Source: UBA1858 sp963926275 (GTDB taxonomy: Bacteria > Pseudomonadota > Gammaproteobacteria > UBA4575). From it: 16,600 bases of DNA. This document shows positions 1 through 7,280 of this stretch, in pieces. The stretch spans positions 1 to 16,600 of the forward strand of contig CAWUWP010000071.1 of NCBI GenBank assembly GCA_963926275.1. Reading direction: 5' to 3'. The notes below the pieces were generated by a model. That model searched no databases, had not been told where the DNA came from, and saw nothing but the letters and a program-made list of their open reading frames with translations. A program made the translations under genes and the position numbers. Every line of letters starts with the position of its first letter. Within the stretch, counting starts at the first letter, position 1.

Positions 1-125
1 ATGGGGGCAATCATTTTGCACGGTCCACACCACTCTGCCCAGTAATCGACGAGTACGGGGACATCACTCTTTAATACTTCTTGGTCAAACGATGAATCTG
101 TAATGTGCGTGATATTGTCACTCAA
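1..125 (-). CDS. trxA: thioredoxin, 5' part (runs off window)
   Basis: Only the first 41 codons are inside the window; the gene continues past base 1. The protein reads like E. coli thioredoxin 1 from its first residues (SDNITHITDSSFD) and carries the redox motif WCGPC at residues 32-36, followed by KMIAP. Thioredoxin is a cytoplasmic dithiol reductant for ribonucleotide reductase, methionine sulfoxide reductases and other partners. The start is TTG (125-123). The frame upstream reads TCA, CCA, TTT, GAG and then TAG (140-138), so no ATG or GTG is available. A clear Shine-Dalgarno AGGAG lies 9 nt before the TTG. It is divergent from the NDUFA9-like gene at 279. Identity is near certain from the motif and the N-terminal match; the rest cannot be checked here. 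Confidence 0.95.
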   Translation of the reverse strand, partial: MSDNITHITDSSFDQEVLKSDVPVLVDYWAEWCGPCKMIAP

Positions 126-134
126 TGATGGAAA

Positions 135-139
135 CTCCT
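135..139 (-). promoter_or_regulatory. Shine-Dalgarno of trxA
   Basis: AGGAG on the minus strand, 9 nt upstream of the TTG at 125-123. Together with the in-frame TAG just upstream (140-138) it fixes TTG as the trxA start. It is one of the few strong Shine-Dalgarno sequences in the window. Confidence 0.75.
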
Positions 140-278
140 AATGACTTTATTCGGACTTTGATAAGATATAATTGTATATTTAACGCATATTTGCAGTGAA
201 AACAAGTATAGATTTACTGGTACATAGCCAGCAGTTATTCACACACCCAATTATAGATACAACGTTATACTAACTATT

Positions 279-1181
279 ATGGTAATTAAAGGATTAATCG
301 GCATTATCGGCGGCAATGGATTTGTGGGCAGCGAATTGTGCGCTCAACTAATCAGCGCTGGCTATTCAGTGAGACTACTGACACGTAACGTCAGCAAATG
401 CCGACATCTCAAGGTGTTACCCTCATTGTCCATTATTCAAATCATAGATTACAGCGCAGACACACTGGCTGCAGCCCTTAAGGACTGCCACGCACTGGTA
501 AATCTAATCGGGATACTTAATGAAAAAGGCCGTGATGGTAAAGAATTCCATCGAATTCATGTTGGGATCACGCGCGCAGCACTCAACGCATGCGAAAGCG
601 CAAAAATCCCTCGGTTGCTACAAATGAGTGCATTAAATGCCGATGCTGACGGACCCAGTCATTATTTGCGCAGTAAGGGCAAAGCTGAAAACCACCTCAA
701 AACCTTTTCAGAATCACAAGTGGATTACACTATATTCAAACCTTCTGTCATCTTTGGCGAAGGAGATAGCTTTTTAAATATGTTTGCTAGCTTGCTCAAA
801 ACGATTCCCGGCGTTTTTCCATTAGCCTTTGCAAATGCCCGATTTGCCCCTGTCTATGTCGGCGATGTTGCCAAAAAAATGACGGCGGCCATTAACGATA
901 AATCTGCTTACAACCAATCTTACGAGTTATGTGGGCCAAACATTTACACCCTTAAAGAACTCGTTCAATATACTGCCAATATTTGTGGATACAAACGCAC
1001 AATCATTGGATTACCGATGTTTTTATCTAAGATACAAGCCACTGTGTTTGAATATGTCCCAGGCAAACCATTTTCTAAAGACAACTTTAATTCTTTAAAG
1101 CTCGACAGCGTCTGCAACCAATGCGCACCCTGTACCACTTCACTAGCAGCTATTGCTCCCACCTATCTAACTAACAAATAA
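279..1181 (+). CDS. NDUFA9-like atypical SDR, NAD(P)-binding (complex I NDUFA9 subunit family)
   Basis: A 300-residue Rossmann protein of the extended/atypical SDR group usually labelled complex I NDUFA9 subunit family. The dinucleotide-binding glycine motif GGNGFVG is at residues 11-17. VNLIGIL (74-80) and QMSALNA (115-121) follow, and a YxxxK pair falls at Y129/K133 (YLRSK). A substrate-side stretch YTIFKPSVIFGEGD comes after. The length is normal and the gene looks intact. In mitochondria NDUFA9 is a complex I subunit that binds NADPH; the role of the bacterial relatives is not settled, and quinone- or sugar-related epimerase activity is also possible. ATG 279 has no Shine-Dalgarno. A -10-like TATACT at 266-271 would put the transcript start almost on the ATG (possible leaderless mRNA; no -35 seen). 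It converges on the aminopeptidase with a 4-bp gap. Confidence 0.82.
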   Translation: MVIKGLIGIIGGNGFVGSELCAQLISAGYSVRLLTRNVSKCRHLKVLPSLSIIQIIDYSADTLAAALKDCHALVNLIGILNEKGRDGKEFHRIHVGITRAALNACESAKIPRLLQMSALNADADGPSHYLRSKGKAENHLKTFSESQVDYTIFKPSVIFGEGDSFLNMFASLLKTIPGVFPLAFANARFAPVYVGDVAKKMTAAINDKSAYNQSYELCGPNIYTLKELVQYTANICGYKRTIIGLPMFLSKIQATVFEYVPGKPFSKDNFNSLKLDSVCNQCAPCTTSLAAIAPTYLTNK

Positions 1182-1185
1182 GTCA

Positions 1186-2259
1186 TTATTTATTAGTGGC
1201 TAAATGACACTCTGCTTGTTTTAAAAACTCAACACGCTGCTGATGGTTTAATCGCTGGGTACTTTTTACTACCCGATAAAATTCACTAAAGTCTTTATGA
1301 CAACTTTCAAACAAGTTAATAAACTCAGGCACTAACGCTTGATAAGTTGAAAATGCATTTAATTTAGCGTTATTCATATCTTCTAGTAGCCACTGCCTAT
1401 AATTTTGAAGTTTCCCCCACTGTTCTAGCTGACTGATCACTCGCTGCTGATAGGCTGCAAAGGCTTGCTGTTTGAGCATAATTTTTTCTGGTTCACTGCC
1501 TGCTGAGTCATATATCTCTACCAGTTGCTGGCGCAAATTATCTACAATCTTATACAGCTGTTGTTTTTGTTGTTGAGAATCCAAGTAACGTTGCAATTCA
1601 GCTGCATTACTTTCAGCTTCAAGCCAAGCCATGACACCCAATTGCCCCACTGCCGATGCAAATGCTTCGTTAAAGCTAGTATCATTTTTTATATAGAGTT
1701 GCTGATGAGCCAATTCATGAAAAATATACTCCGCAGTCACCCTCTCCCCTCTGTCTAACATACTGCTAAGTAGCGGGTCGCTAAACCAGCCTAATGTTGA
1801 ATAAGCCGGCACCGATGCAACATAGACATCTAACTGTAACTGTCTCAGTTGGTCCGCAAACTGTTCCGCTTTCACATCATCAAAGTAACCTCGATATGGC
1901 ACACAACCCACCACCCAAAAACACCATGATTCCGGTTGCAGAGAAAGTTCCGGCGTTGCAAATACAACCCAGGTGACATAGTCACGCTCGAGAGCAACGT
2001 AACTGGTGTAGCTTTTATTGTTCGGCAGATGTAATTGGCTAGAAGCAAATTCACGCATCGCTAATATATTTTTAAATTTAACAATTTGCGCTGGGTCTAA
2101 ATCTTCATCTTCAATTAAGCTTGATATCGATTGCCGATCACTCATCAACTTTAGATGACCGCTACTAGTGTGAGCGATATAACCCAGTGTTGAGCATGCC
2201 GTTAGTTGTACTATACTAGCCAAGACTAGAATTCGAGTTAGAATGCTGTTATTAAACAC
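1186..2259 (-). CDS. putative lipoprotein aminopeptidase (COG4324, Aminopep family)
   Basis: A 357-residue predicted zinc aminopeptidase. The N-terminus is a lipoprotein signal: basic Arg9, a hydrophobic run, and the lipobox LTAC with Cys22 as the probable lipidation site, so it should be anchored in the envelope. The metal motif HELAH is at 181-185, and the glutamate of the conserved NEAFA segment (E198) is the likely third ligand or catalytic partner. The C-terminal half is Gln- and Leu-rich and probably helical. The length fits the family. The start is GTG (2259-2257); no ATG lies near, and the signal peptide begins right there, so I trust it. There is no Shine-Dalgarno. Only 20 bp separate it from the divergent cca start, so the two promoters must overlap each other's genes or start codons. 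A TATAAA lies on the minus strand at 2279-2274. The substrate is unknown. Confidence 0.8.
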   Translation of the reverse strand: MFNNSILTRILVLASIVQLTACSTLGYIAHTSSGHLKLMSDRQSISSLIEDEDLDPAQIVKFKNILAMREFASSQLHLPNNKSYTSYVALERDYVTWVVFATPELSLQPESWCFWVVGCVPYRGYFDDVKAEQFADQLRQLQLDVYVASVPAYSTLGWFSDPLLSSMLDRGERVTAEYIFHELAHQQLYIKNDTSFNEAFASAVGQLGVMAWLEAESNAAELQRYLDSQQQKQQLYKIVDNLRQQLVEIYDSAGSEPEKIMLKQQAFAAYQQRVISQLEQWGKLQNYRQWLLEDMNNAKLNAFSTYQALVPEFINLFESCHKDFSEFYRVVKSTQRLNHQQRVEFLKQAECHLATNK

Positions 2260-2279
2260 AATTTAGTTGGTAATTTATA

Positions 2280-3413
2280 ATGCAAAAATATCTGGTTGGC
2301 GGCGCTGTTCGAGATCGCTTATTGAGTCTACCAGTACATGAACAAGACTGGGTAGTGGTGGGTTCTACGCCGCAAGAAATGCTCCACTTGGGTTTTCGCC
2401 AAGTCGGCAAAGATTTTCCTGTCTTCTTGCATCCACACACGGCTGAAGAATATGCGCTGGCACGTACAGAACGTAAATCTGGAAAAGGACATAAAGGCTT
2501 TCAAGTATTCAGCTCGCCTGATATCACTTTAGAAGAAGATTTACTACGGCGTGATTTAACTATTAATGCCATTGCCGAAGATGAACATGGCAATTTAACT
2601 GATCCCTATGGTGGCTTGGACGATATTAAAAATCGTATTTTGCGTCATATCTCTCCTGCATTTTCAGAAGATCCATTGCGTGTACTTAGAGTTGCTCGTT
2701 TTGCTGCGCGTTTTTGGCATTTAGGTTTCACTATTGACTCCAACACTTTGCAACTGATGTCATCTATCAGCCATAGTGACGAGTTAGAGCAACTCTCTAA
2801 AGAGCGCATTTGGCAAGAAACTAAGCGCTCGCTAGAAACAACTCACCCTGAAATTTATGTGCTTATACTTTTTCATGTTGGTGCTTTAGAAAAAATCGCC
2901 CCCACTCTTCATAACGCTCTACAAACCAAACCTGCATTATTAAAATTAGCAAAACTTCGCGAGATAAAAAATAATGAGTTCAAATATGTCGGCTTAGTGA
3001 TGCTTGCCAGCCAGCAGCAAGATATCTTCAGCATCGATATCGCCCGCGACATAAACAAACACTTTGCATGCCCAAATGCTTTATTAGAACTTGCAACGTT
3101 AACTAATCGTTATTTTACCGATTGCCGCAACGCACTTTCTAAGAGTAGTGATGATATTTACATTATCTTACAACGACTCGATGTTTTTCGTCGTGAATCA
3201 CGCTGCCTACATGTCTTAGACTGCATGCAAAGCATGATGGATTTATTTGATCTCCCTGCGACAACTTCACTAGATTTTCTGCGCGATATAGCGTCACAAT
3301 TAAATGTGGTTAAATTGGATCCACAACAGCAGGCTAAGTTGAAGGGCAAACAGATAGGCGATGCGTTAGTGACATTACGCAAACAGCATATTGATCAAGC
3401 GATGAATAATTGA
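2280..3413 (+). CDS. cca: CCA tRNA nucleotidyltransferase (short form without HD domain)
   Basis: Adds or repairs the 3' CCA of tRNAs from CTP and ATP without a nucleic-acid template (bacterial class II). Visible motifs are GGAVRD at residues 7-12, the metal-binding pair E21/D23 in EQDWVVVG (E. coli has Asp-x-Asp), a long stretch almost identical to E. coli (VGKDFPVFLHP, EEYALARTERKSG), RRDLTIN at 90-96 and EDPLRVLRVARFAARF from 130. The protein is 377 residues. E. coli Cca is 412 with a C-terminal HD phosphohydrolase domain; no HD signature is visible here, so this should be the form lacking phosphatase/phosphodiesterase activity. ATG 2280 is the first codon of the conserved domain, with no clear Shine-Dalgarno. 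It converges on uppP with a 3-bp gap. Confidence 0.95.
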   Translation: MQKYLVGGAVRDRLLSLPVHEQDWVVVGSTPQEMLHLGFRQVGKDFPVFLHPHTAEEYALARTERKSGKGHKGFQVFSSPDITLEEDLLRRDLTINAIAEDEHGNLTDPYGGLDDIKNRILRHISPAFSEDPLRVLRVARFAARFWHLGFTIDSNTLQLMSSISHSDELEQLSKERIWQETKRSLETTHPEIYVLILFHVGALEKIAPTLHNALQTKPALLKLAKLREIKNNEFKYVGLVMLASQQQDIFSIDIARDINKHFACPNALLELATLTNRYFTDCRNALSKSSDDIYIILQRLDVFRRESRCLHVLDCMQSMMDLFDLPATTSLDFLRDIASQLNVVKLDPQQQAKLKGKQIGDALVTLRKQHIDQAMNN

Positions 3414-3416
3414 ATG

Positions 3417-4208
3417 CTAAATAAAGGCGAACAGGAGCACACCTAAGAGAAGTCGATATACAACAAAAGGCATCATGCCAACAATGTTTACCAGTCTCAC
3501 AAATGCCGTTATACAGATATATGCCACCACACCTGACAACGCGAACACTCCAAATGCGGCACCTATATCCATGTCGATTTGAGATGACATAAGTTGCAGC
3601 GATTTATAACTAATCGCCGCCAGGATAGTAGGAATTGATAACAAAAATGAAAAACGTGCTGCAGCCACTTTCGATAGCCCCATCATCAAGCCTGCTGTCA
3701 TGGTGACTCCTGAGCGTGACGTACCAGGAATTAAAGCAAAAATTTGTGCACACCCAATAAATAAAATTCCTTTCCAGCAAAGCTTATATTCATCATGTTG
3801 CTCTTTACCTGTTTTATCCGCGTAAGCAAGTGCCAGCGCAAACAATATGGTTGTTGTCGCAATAACATAAGCACTGCGCAGGTATTGCTCGATAAAATCT
3901 GCTAATAATAAACCGGCAATCACTATAGGAATGGTGGCCACTATAATCGCAGACATTAATTGTAGGGCTTGCTGATTCTCAGCTGCTTTTGGATTAAGCA
4001 TTGCCCGAATCATTTCTTGCAACTCTTTTCTAAAGTAAACCATAACCGCGATTAAACTGCCCGCATGCGCGGCCACATCCATCAGCAAGCTCTGGTCTTC
4101 CCAGCCCATCACAATAGAAATCAACACTAGATGTGCTGAACTCGACACTGGCAAAAACTCTGTTAGTCCTTGGATAAGGCCTAATGCAATTATCTGTATA
4201 AAATCCAT
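3417..4208 (-). CDS. uppP: undecaprenyl-diphosphatase (BacA family)
   Basis: An integral inner-membrane phosphatase that converts undecaprenyl diphosphate to the monophosphate lipid carrier used for peptidoglycan and other surface polymers; overproduction gives bacitracin resistance in E. coli. The 263 residues are hydrophobic throughout, with several membrane segments. Family motifs are GLIQGLTEFLPVSSSAHL at 10-27 (catalytic Glu17, Ser-rich loop, His26) and PGTSRSG at 161-167 with the essential Arg165. The length is close to the family norm (about 265-275). ATG 4208 has a weak AAAGAA nine bases upstream. The methyltransferase gene ends 13 bp upstream on the same strand, so the two are probably cotranscribed. 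It sits beside cca, as in E. coli. Confidence 0.95.
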   Translation of the reverse strand: MDFIQIIALGLIQGLTEFLPVSSSAHLVLISIVMGWEDQSLLMDVAAHAGSLIAVMVYFRKELQEMIRAMLNPKAAENQQALQLMSAIIVATIPIVIAGLLLADFIEQYLRSAYVIATTTILFALALAYADKTGKEQHDEYKLCWKGILFIGCAQIFALIPGTSRSGVTMTAGLMMGLSKVAAARFSFLLSIPTILAAISYKSLQLMSSQIDMDIGAAFGVFALSGVVAYICITAFVRLVNIVGMMPFVVYRLLLGVLLFAFI

Positions 4209-4221
4209 GGTTTAAAATTCT

Positions 4222-5391
4222 TTATAAGCGGTGAAGCATATCTCTGCTAGTAAACTGCTCAGGCATAAATTCTAGTTTTTTAGTGAGTACCATCACTTGA
4301 AATCTTTCGCCCATTTCTGAGGGCATGATTAAGCGCTTTATTTCTGCTTGCTGCTCAAGTGTCATTACATCTGTATTGTCAGTCGCGACTTTTTCAAGCG
4401 CATTACTGGCCAGCAAGAAATGTGCTTGGGTACTATACGAATTAATATTTAAAGCACAACGCACACTCGCTTCGGCTAATGCAGTGAAATCAACATTACA
4501 TGAAATGTCTTGTAGCCCTGGCCACAATAATGGTTGCTCATTGGCCACATGCCGATAGTGACAAATCAATGTGCCCATTGATCGCTGTTCATGGTAGTAC
4601 TCGCTACGAGCATAACCATAGTCGATATAAAAAAATATTCCTTGTTTCACAAATGAAGCAATTTTCTCGATAAAACCATCTAACAGTAGATTAACATCGC
4701 ACTGATAAGGCTCAGTTACTGTATCAAACACTTGTTTAGGTATGCGTTGACGCATTATCTCTGCAAGGCTATCGTTAGCAGGGATATTAATAAATTGAAA
4801 ATTCCCACTGTCATCAACCTTCACACATCGCTCAGAAATAGTATTATTGTTCACTGATGCTAGTGTCACAGGTAATGCATCAAGCACCTCATTTGCAATC
4901 ACCACGCCACAATCAATGGGCGTAGTGAGATCTTCTATCCACTCAATTTCACATGCAGGTTTATTCTGCGCTAAATATAATTTTTGGCGCTGCCTTAGCG
5001 CTGCACTTTTTTCTACAATGTAATAACGCTGCGGCAAACAATCATTCAGCTTCAATGCGTGAATCATGTCGGCTGCAAATTTTCCACTACCGGCGCCAAT
5101 CTCAATAATAGAAAATGTTTCAAGCTGAGGTTTAATCTTATTGATATGTTCTGCAAACGCAGTGGCGAAGAAATTGCTTCTTTCAGGGCTAGTGGTGAAA
5201 TCACCTTTTGAACCAAAGATTTGACTCGCACTTTCGTAATACCCAATTTTTTCAGTATACAAACACATCTGCATATATCGTTCGAAACTAATAGGGCTTT
5301 TATTGTGCTTAATTTCATCCACAATCATTTGTTTGCAACGATGACTACGCTGCTGTTCTTCTGAGGTGGGAATTGGCATTTCAATATTCAT
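4222..5391 (-). CDS. class I SAM-dependent methyltransferase, MidA/NDUFAF7 family
   Basis: A 389-residue protein of the DUF185/MidA family. Conserved segments are FGSKGDFTTSPERSNFFATA (about residues 60-79 from this start) and the SAM-binding motif I, EIGAGSGKFAADM (97-109), then VIANEVLDALPV, typical of the family. Mitochondrial NDUFAF7 methylates an arginine of the complex I subunit NDUFS2 and is needed for complex I assembly; the bacterial substrate is not established. I chose ATG at 5391-5389. A TTG three codons upstream (5400) would add only MYT and has no ribosome-binding site. Neither start has a Shine-Dalgarno. A TATAAG at 5408-5403 on the minus strand would give a leader of only a few bases. 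It is upstream of uppP by 13 bp and divergent from folM. Confidence 0.85.
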   Translation of the reverse strand: MNIEMPIPTSEEQQRSHRCKQMIVDEIKHNKSPISFERYMQMCLYTEKIGYYESASQIFGSKGDFTTSPERSNFFATAFAEHINKIKPQLETFSIIEIGAGSGKFAADMIHALKLNDCLPQRYYIVEKSAALRQRQKLYLAQNKPACEIEWIEDLTTPIDCGVVIANEVLDALPVTLASVNNNTISERCVKVDDSGNFQFINIPANDSLAEIMRQRIPKQVFDTVTEPYQCDVNLLLDGFIEKIASFVKQGIFFYIDYGYARSEYYHEQRSMGTLICHYRHVANEQPLLWPGLQDISCNVDFTALAEASVRCALNINSYSTQAHFLLASNALEKVATDNTDVMTLEQQAEIKRLIMPSEMGERFQVMVLTKKLEFMPEQFTSRDMLHRL

Positions 5392-5432
5392 GGTGTACAA
5401 CTTATAACGATGCCAGTGAAATATAACTCATA

Positions 5433-5461
5433 TTGATATGGTACATTAAACAAAATTTAAA
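5433..5461 (+). promoter_or_regulatory. possible sigma70 promoter of folM
   Basis: TTGATA at 5433-5438 (5 of 6 to the -35 consensus) and TTTAAA at 5456-5461 (4 of 6 to -10), spaced 17 bp. Transcription would begin near 5468, giving a leader of about 9 nt before ATG 5477, which would keep only part of the TTGGAA ribosome-binding region. Judged by eye; moderate to low confidence. Confidence 0.35.
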
Positions 5462-5476
5462 TCGTTGGAATTATAT

Positions 5477-6220
5477 ATGGAACATTCATCTAAGCGGGTT
5501 GCATTAGTAACAGGATCGGCGAAGCGAATTGGAGCACAACTCGTTCGCAGACTCCACGCTGAAGGTTTACGTGTCATCCTGCATTACAATGGCTCTGAGC
5601 AAGCCGCTCAAACCATTGCCGACGAACTCAATTCAATTCGTAAAGATAGCGTTACAATTATCCAGTTCAATTTACTCGATTTAGATCAACTTGACACTTT
5701 CGCAGTTAAAATATTAGCCATATGGGGAAGGCTAGATATCTTAATTAACAATGCCTCTACATTTTATCCAACACCGATGCAAGACATCAGCATAGATCAA
5801 TGGCATAACTTAATTGGCGTTAATCTGCAGGCACCATTATTTTTAACCAAAGCCCTTGCTCCAACATTAGCCATACACAAAGGCTGCATTATCAATATCG
5901 TTGACATTCATTCAGAAAGACCGTTAAAAGGTTATACCATCTACTGCATTGCCAAAGCTGGCTTAGCCATGTTGACCAAATCACTGGCTAGAGAATTAGC
6001 ACCCGATGTAAGAGTTAATGGTGTCTCACCTGGAGCCATCATGTGGCCGGAAGTTAAGGATTATGAACCCATGCACCAAGACATTATTGAGCGCACTGCT
6101 CTAAAAAGAGAAGGTGATCCAACAGATATCGCTGATACAGTTTGGTTTTTAATTAACTCTGCTAATTATATAACTGGGCAGATCATCGCAGTGGATGGAG
6201 GCCGCACACTCAGCAATTAA
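5477..6220 (+). CDS. folM: pteridine reductase (PTR1/FolM-type SDR)
   Basis: NADPH-dependent reduction of dihydropterins (dihydromonapterin and/or dihydrofolate to the tetrahydro form). It is a classical SDR of 247 residues. The cofactor motif is TGSAKRIG (12-19), the TGxxxRxG form of pteridine reductases rather than the usual GxxxGxG. The active site is Asp143-x12-Tyr156-xxx-Lys160: Asp replaces the usual SDR serine, exactly as in Leishmania PTR1 (Asp181/Tyr194/Lys198, same spacing), and the surrounding PLKGYTIY also matches PTR1. NNASTFYPTP and RVNGVSPGAI are also typical. ATG 5477 is preferred over an in-frame TTG at 5465 because TTGGAA lies 7 nt upstream of the ATG as a ribosome-binding site. 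It is near folK-folB, which supports a pterin role. The BLUF gene follows 89 bp downstream. Confidence 0.88.
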   Translation: MEHSSKRVALVTGSAKRIGAQLVRRLHAEGLRVILHYNGSEQAAQTIADELNSIRKDSVTIIQFNLLDLDQLDTFAVKILAIWGRLDILINNASTFYPTPMQDISIDQWHNLIGVNLQAPLFLTKALAPTLAIHKGCIINIVDIHSERPLKGYTIYCIAKAGLAMLTKSLARELAPDVRVNGVSPGAIMWPEVKDYEPMHQDIIERTALKREGDPTDIADTVWFLINSANYITGQIIAVDGGRTLSN

Positions 6221-6309
6221 CCGGCAGTCAATTAACGCTATAATAGTCCAGTGCCATTTCTCAAGCAGTGGTATTATGATATTCAAATTAAATACTTATT
6301 AGTTACCCA

Positions 6310-6744
6310 ATGAATCTATGTCGCTTGATTTATAAGAGCATTGCCAACAATGAAGCGGTATGTCCTGAACAGTTATCTAAGCTGATCAATAAAGCCTCTA
6401 GCAACAATAGAAAGCTTGGTTTGAGTGGCATTCTGGCGATGTCAGATAGCCGATTTTTGAAGCTATTAGAGGGCTCTTCTAAATTTGTTAATGAGTTGTA
6501 TTGTAAGATCGTCAAAGACCCTAGACATCATCAAGTTGAACTGATTAGCTTTGAAGATAATGTGCATACGGAATTTACTGACTGGTCTATGGTGTTACTA
6601 GAATTAGACAAGATTGACACAAGTGCACAATCTTTTCTTCGCAAAAAATACCCCATGAAAAATGATAAGTTTGAATTCCCCAATGAATCATTTTTGATGA
6701 CTTCTTTTCTGCTGGACTTGAAATATATTATATTGGATCAATAA
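6310..6744 (+). CDS. BLUF-domain protein with the key Gln replaced by Lys
   Basis: A single BLUF (blue-light sensing using FAD) domain of about 100 residues plus a 45-residue tail ending in a hydrophobic FLLDLKYIILDQ. Numbered against Slr1694, most signature residues are present, shifted by at most one position: Tyr8 (RLIYKS), Asn33 (NNRKLGLSG), Trp92 and Met94 (TDWSMVL), and DPRHHQVELISFE. The exception is residue 51: canonical FLQxLEG reads FLKLLEG (codon AAG), so the glutamine that contacts the flavin and switches the hydrogen bonds is Lys. The domain may bind flavin without a normal photocycle, or may have another role. There is no effector domain. A TATAAT at 6239-6244 could be a -10, but I see no matching -35. 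There is no Shine-Dalgarno before ATG 6310. It converges on folK. Confidence 0.88.
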   Translation: MNLCRLIYKSIANNEAVCPEQLSKLINKASSNNRKLGLSGILAMSDSRFLKLLEGSSKFVNELYCKIVKDPRHHQVELISFEDNVHTEFTDWSMVLLELDKIDTSAQSFLRKKYPMKNDKFEFPNESFLMTSFLLDLKYIILDQ

Positions 6745-6788
6745 CAATATAATTAAATACACCTAAGCTTATAATGCTAGTTTCCCCA

Positions 6789-7277
6789 CTAGGCTTGCTT
6801 TACTAGCTTCAAGTCTACCTTTCGCTTATCAAAATCTTCCCATAGCCGAGCAAACGAAGTCTTTAAAATGGGATGACTCATATCACTCGCAATATCCACC
6901 AGTGGTTTCAACACAAAAGCATATTTTGTAATATCGGAACTAGGCACATGGACGCCATCTTTATTAATTTTAGACTTGCCATATAACAACTGATCTAGAT
7001 CGATTGTTCGTGAAATATATTGATTCTTACTATCTCTTACTCGCCCATGTTGAGCTTCTAGTTCACGTAAATACTGGCGCACTTCTGGTGGAGAATAGTC
7101 AGTCTCTAGACCGACCACTAAATTATGGAAATTATCACCACTAAAACCTTCTGAAGTCGTTTCATAAATAGGAGATATTTGCAGCTCACCAAATTTTTCA
7201 GCCAACTCTTTGAGCACTCGTGGAATATGTATATGCTTATCGATATTACTACCGATGCCGATGTATACCTTTTCCAT
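6789..7277 (-). CDS. folK: HPPK family protein (FolK or divergent FolK paralogue)
   Basis: 6-Hydroxymethyl-7,8-dihydropterin pyrophosphokinase family, 162 residues, about the length of E. coli FolK. IGIGSN (6-11) opens the fold. GRVR (78-81) and RTIDLD (90-95) carry the catalytic arginines and the two Mg-binding aspartates (D93, D95). Two E. coli residues are lost: the PHxxxxxR segment (His115, Arg121) reads PSSDITKY, giving Ser and Tyr. The N-terminal loop also differs (EGFSGDNFHN instead of a Q..Y-LN pattern). This resembles the HPPK-like paralogue found beside cca and folB in Pseudomonas (from memory), so it may not be the housekeeping FolK. It lies 3 bp after folB, clearly in one operon. 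The ATG is preceded by a weak AAAGAG eight bases away. Confidence 0.82.
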   Translation of the reverse strand: MEKVYIGIGSNIDKHIHIPRVLKELAEKFGELQISPIYETTSEGFSGDNFHNLVVGLETDYSPPEVRQYLRELEAQHGRVRDSKNQYISRTIDLDQLLYGKSKINKDGVHVPSSDITKYAFVLKPLVDIASDMSHPILKTSFARLWEDFDKRKVDLKLVKQA

Positions 7278-7280
7278 CAG

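Noticed and set aside
965..1162. Open frame antisense to the NDUFA9-like gene (similar frames at 1525-1758, 3158-3382, 5064-5324, 9054-9296, 13440-13715, 13938-14129)
   Set aside because: All lie within strongly conserved genes in another frame, have no recognisable domain or start signal, and are expected by chance.
2276..2281. Perfect TATAAT on the plus strand
   Set aside because: It overlaps the cca ATG (2280-2282), so it cannot be the -10 of cca, and nothing downstream on this strand would need it.
5392..5400. TTG 5400 as the MidA-type methyltransferase start
   Set aside because: It adds only three residues and has no ribosome-binding site; ATG 5391 is available.
5465..5476. TTG 5465 as the folM start
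   Set aside because: It adds four residues not expected in the family and would consume the TTGGAA that serves as ribosome-binding site for ATG 5477.
6765..6796. Possible terminator between the BLUF gene and folK
   Set aside because: Only a 5-bp stem (CTAGT/ACTAG, loop TTCCCC), extendable with AAGC/GCTT only by allowing an 8-nt bulge; no U-tract. Too weak to call.
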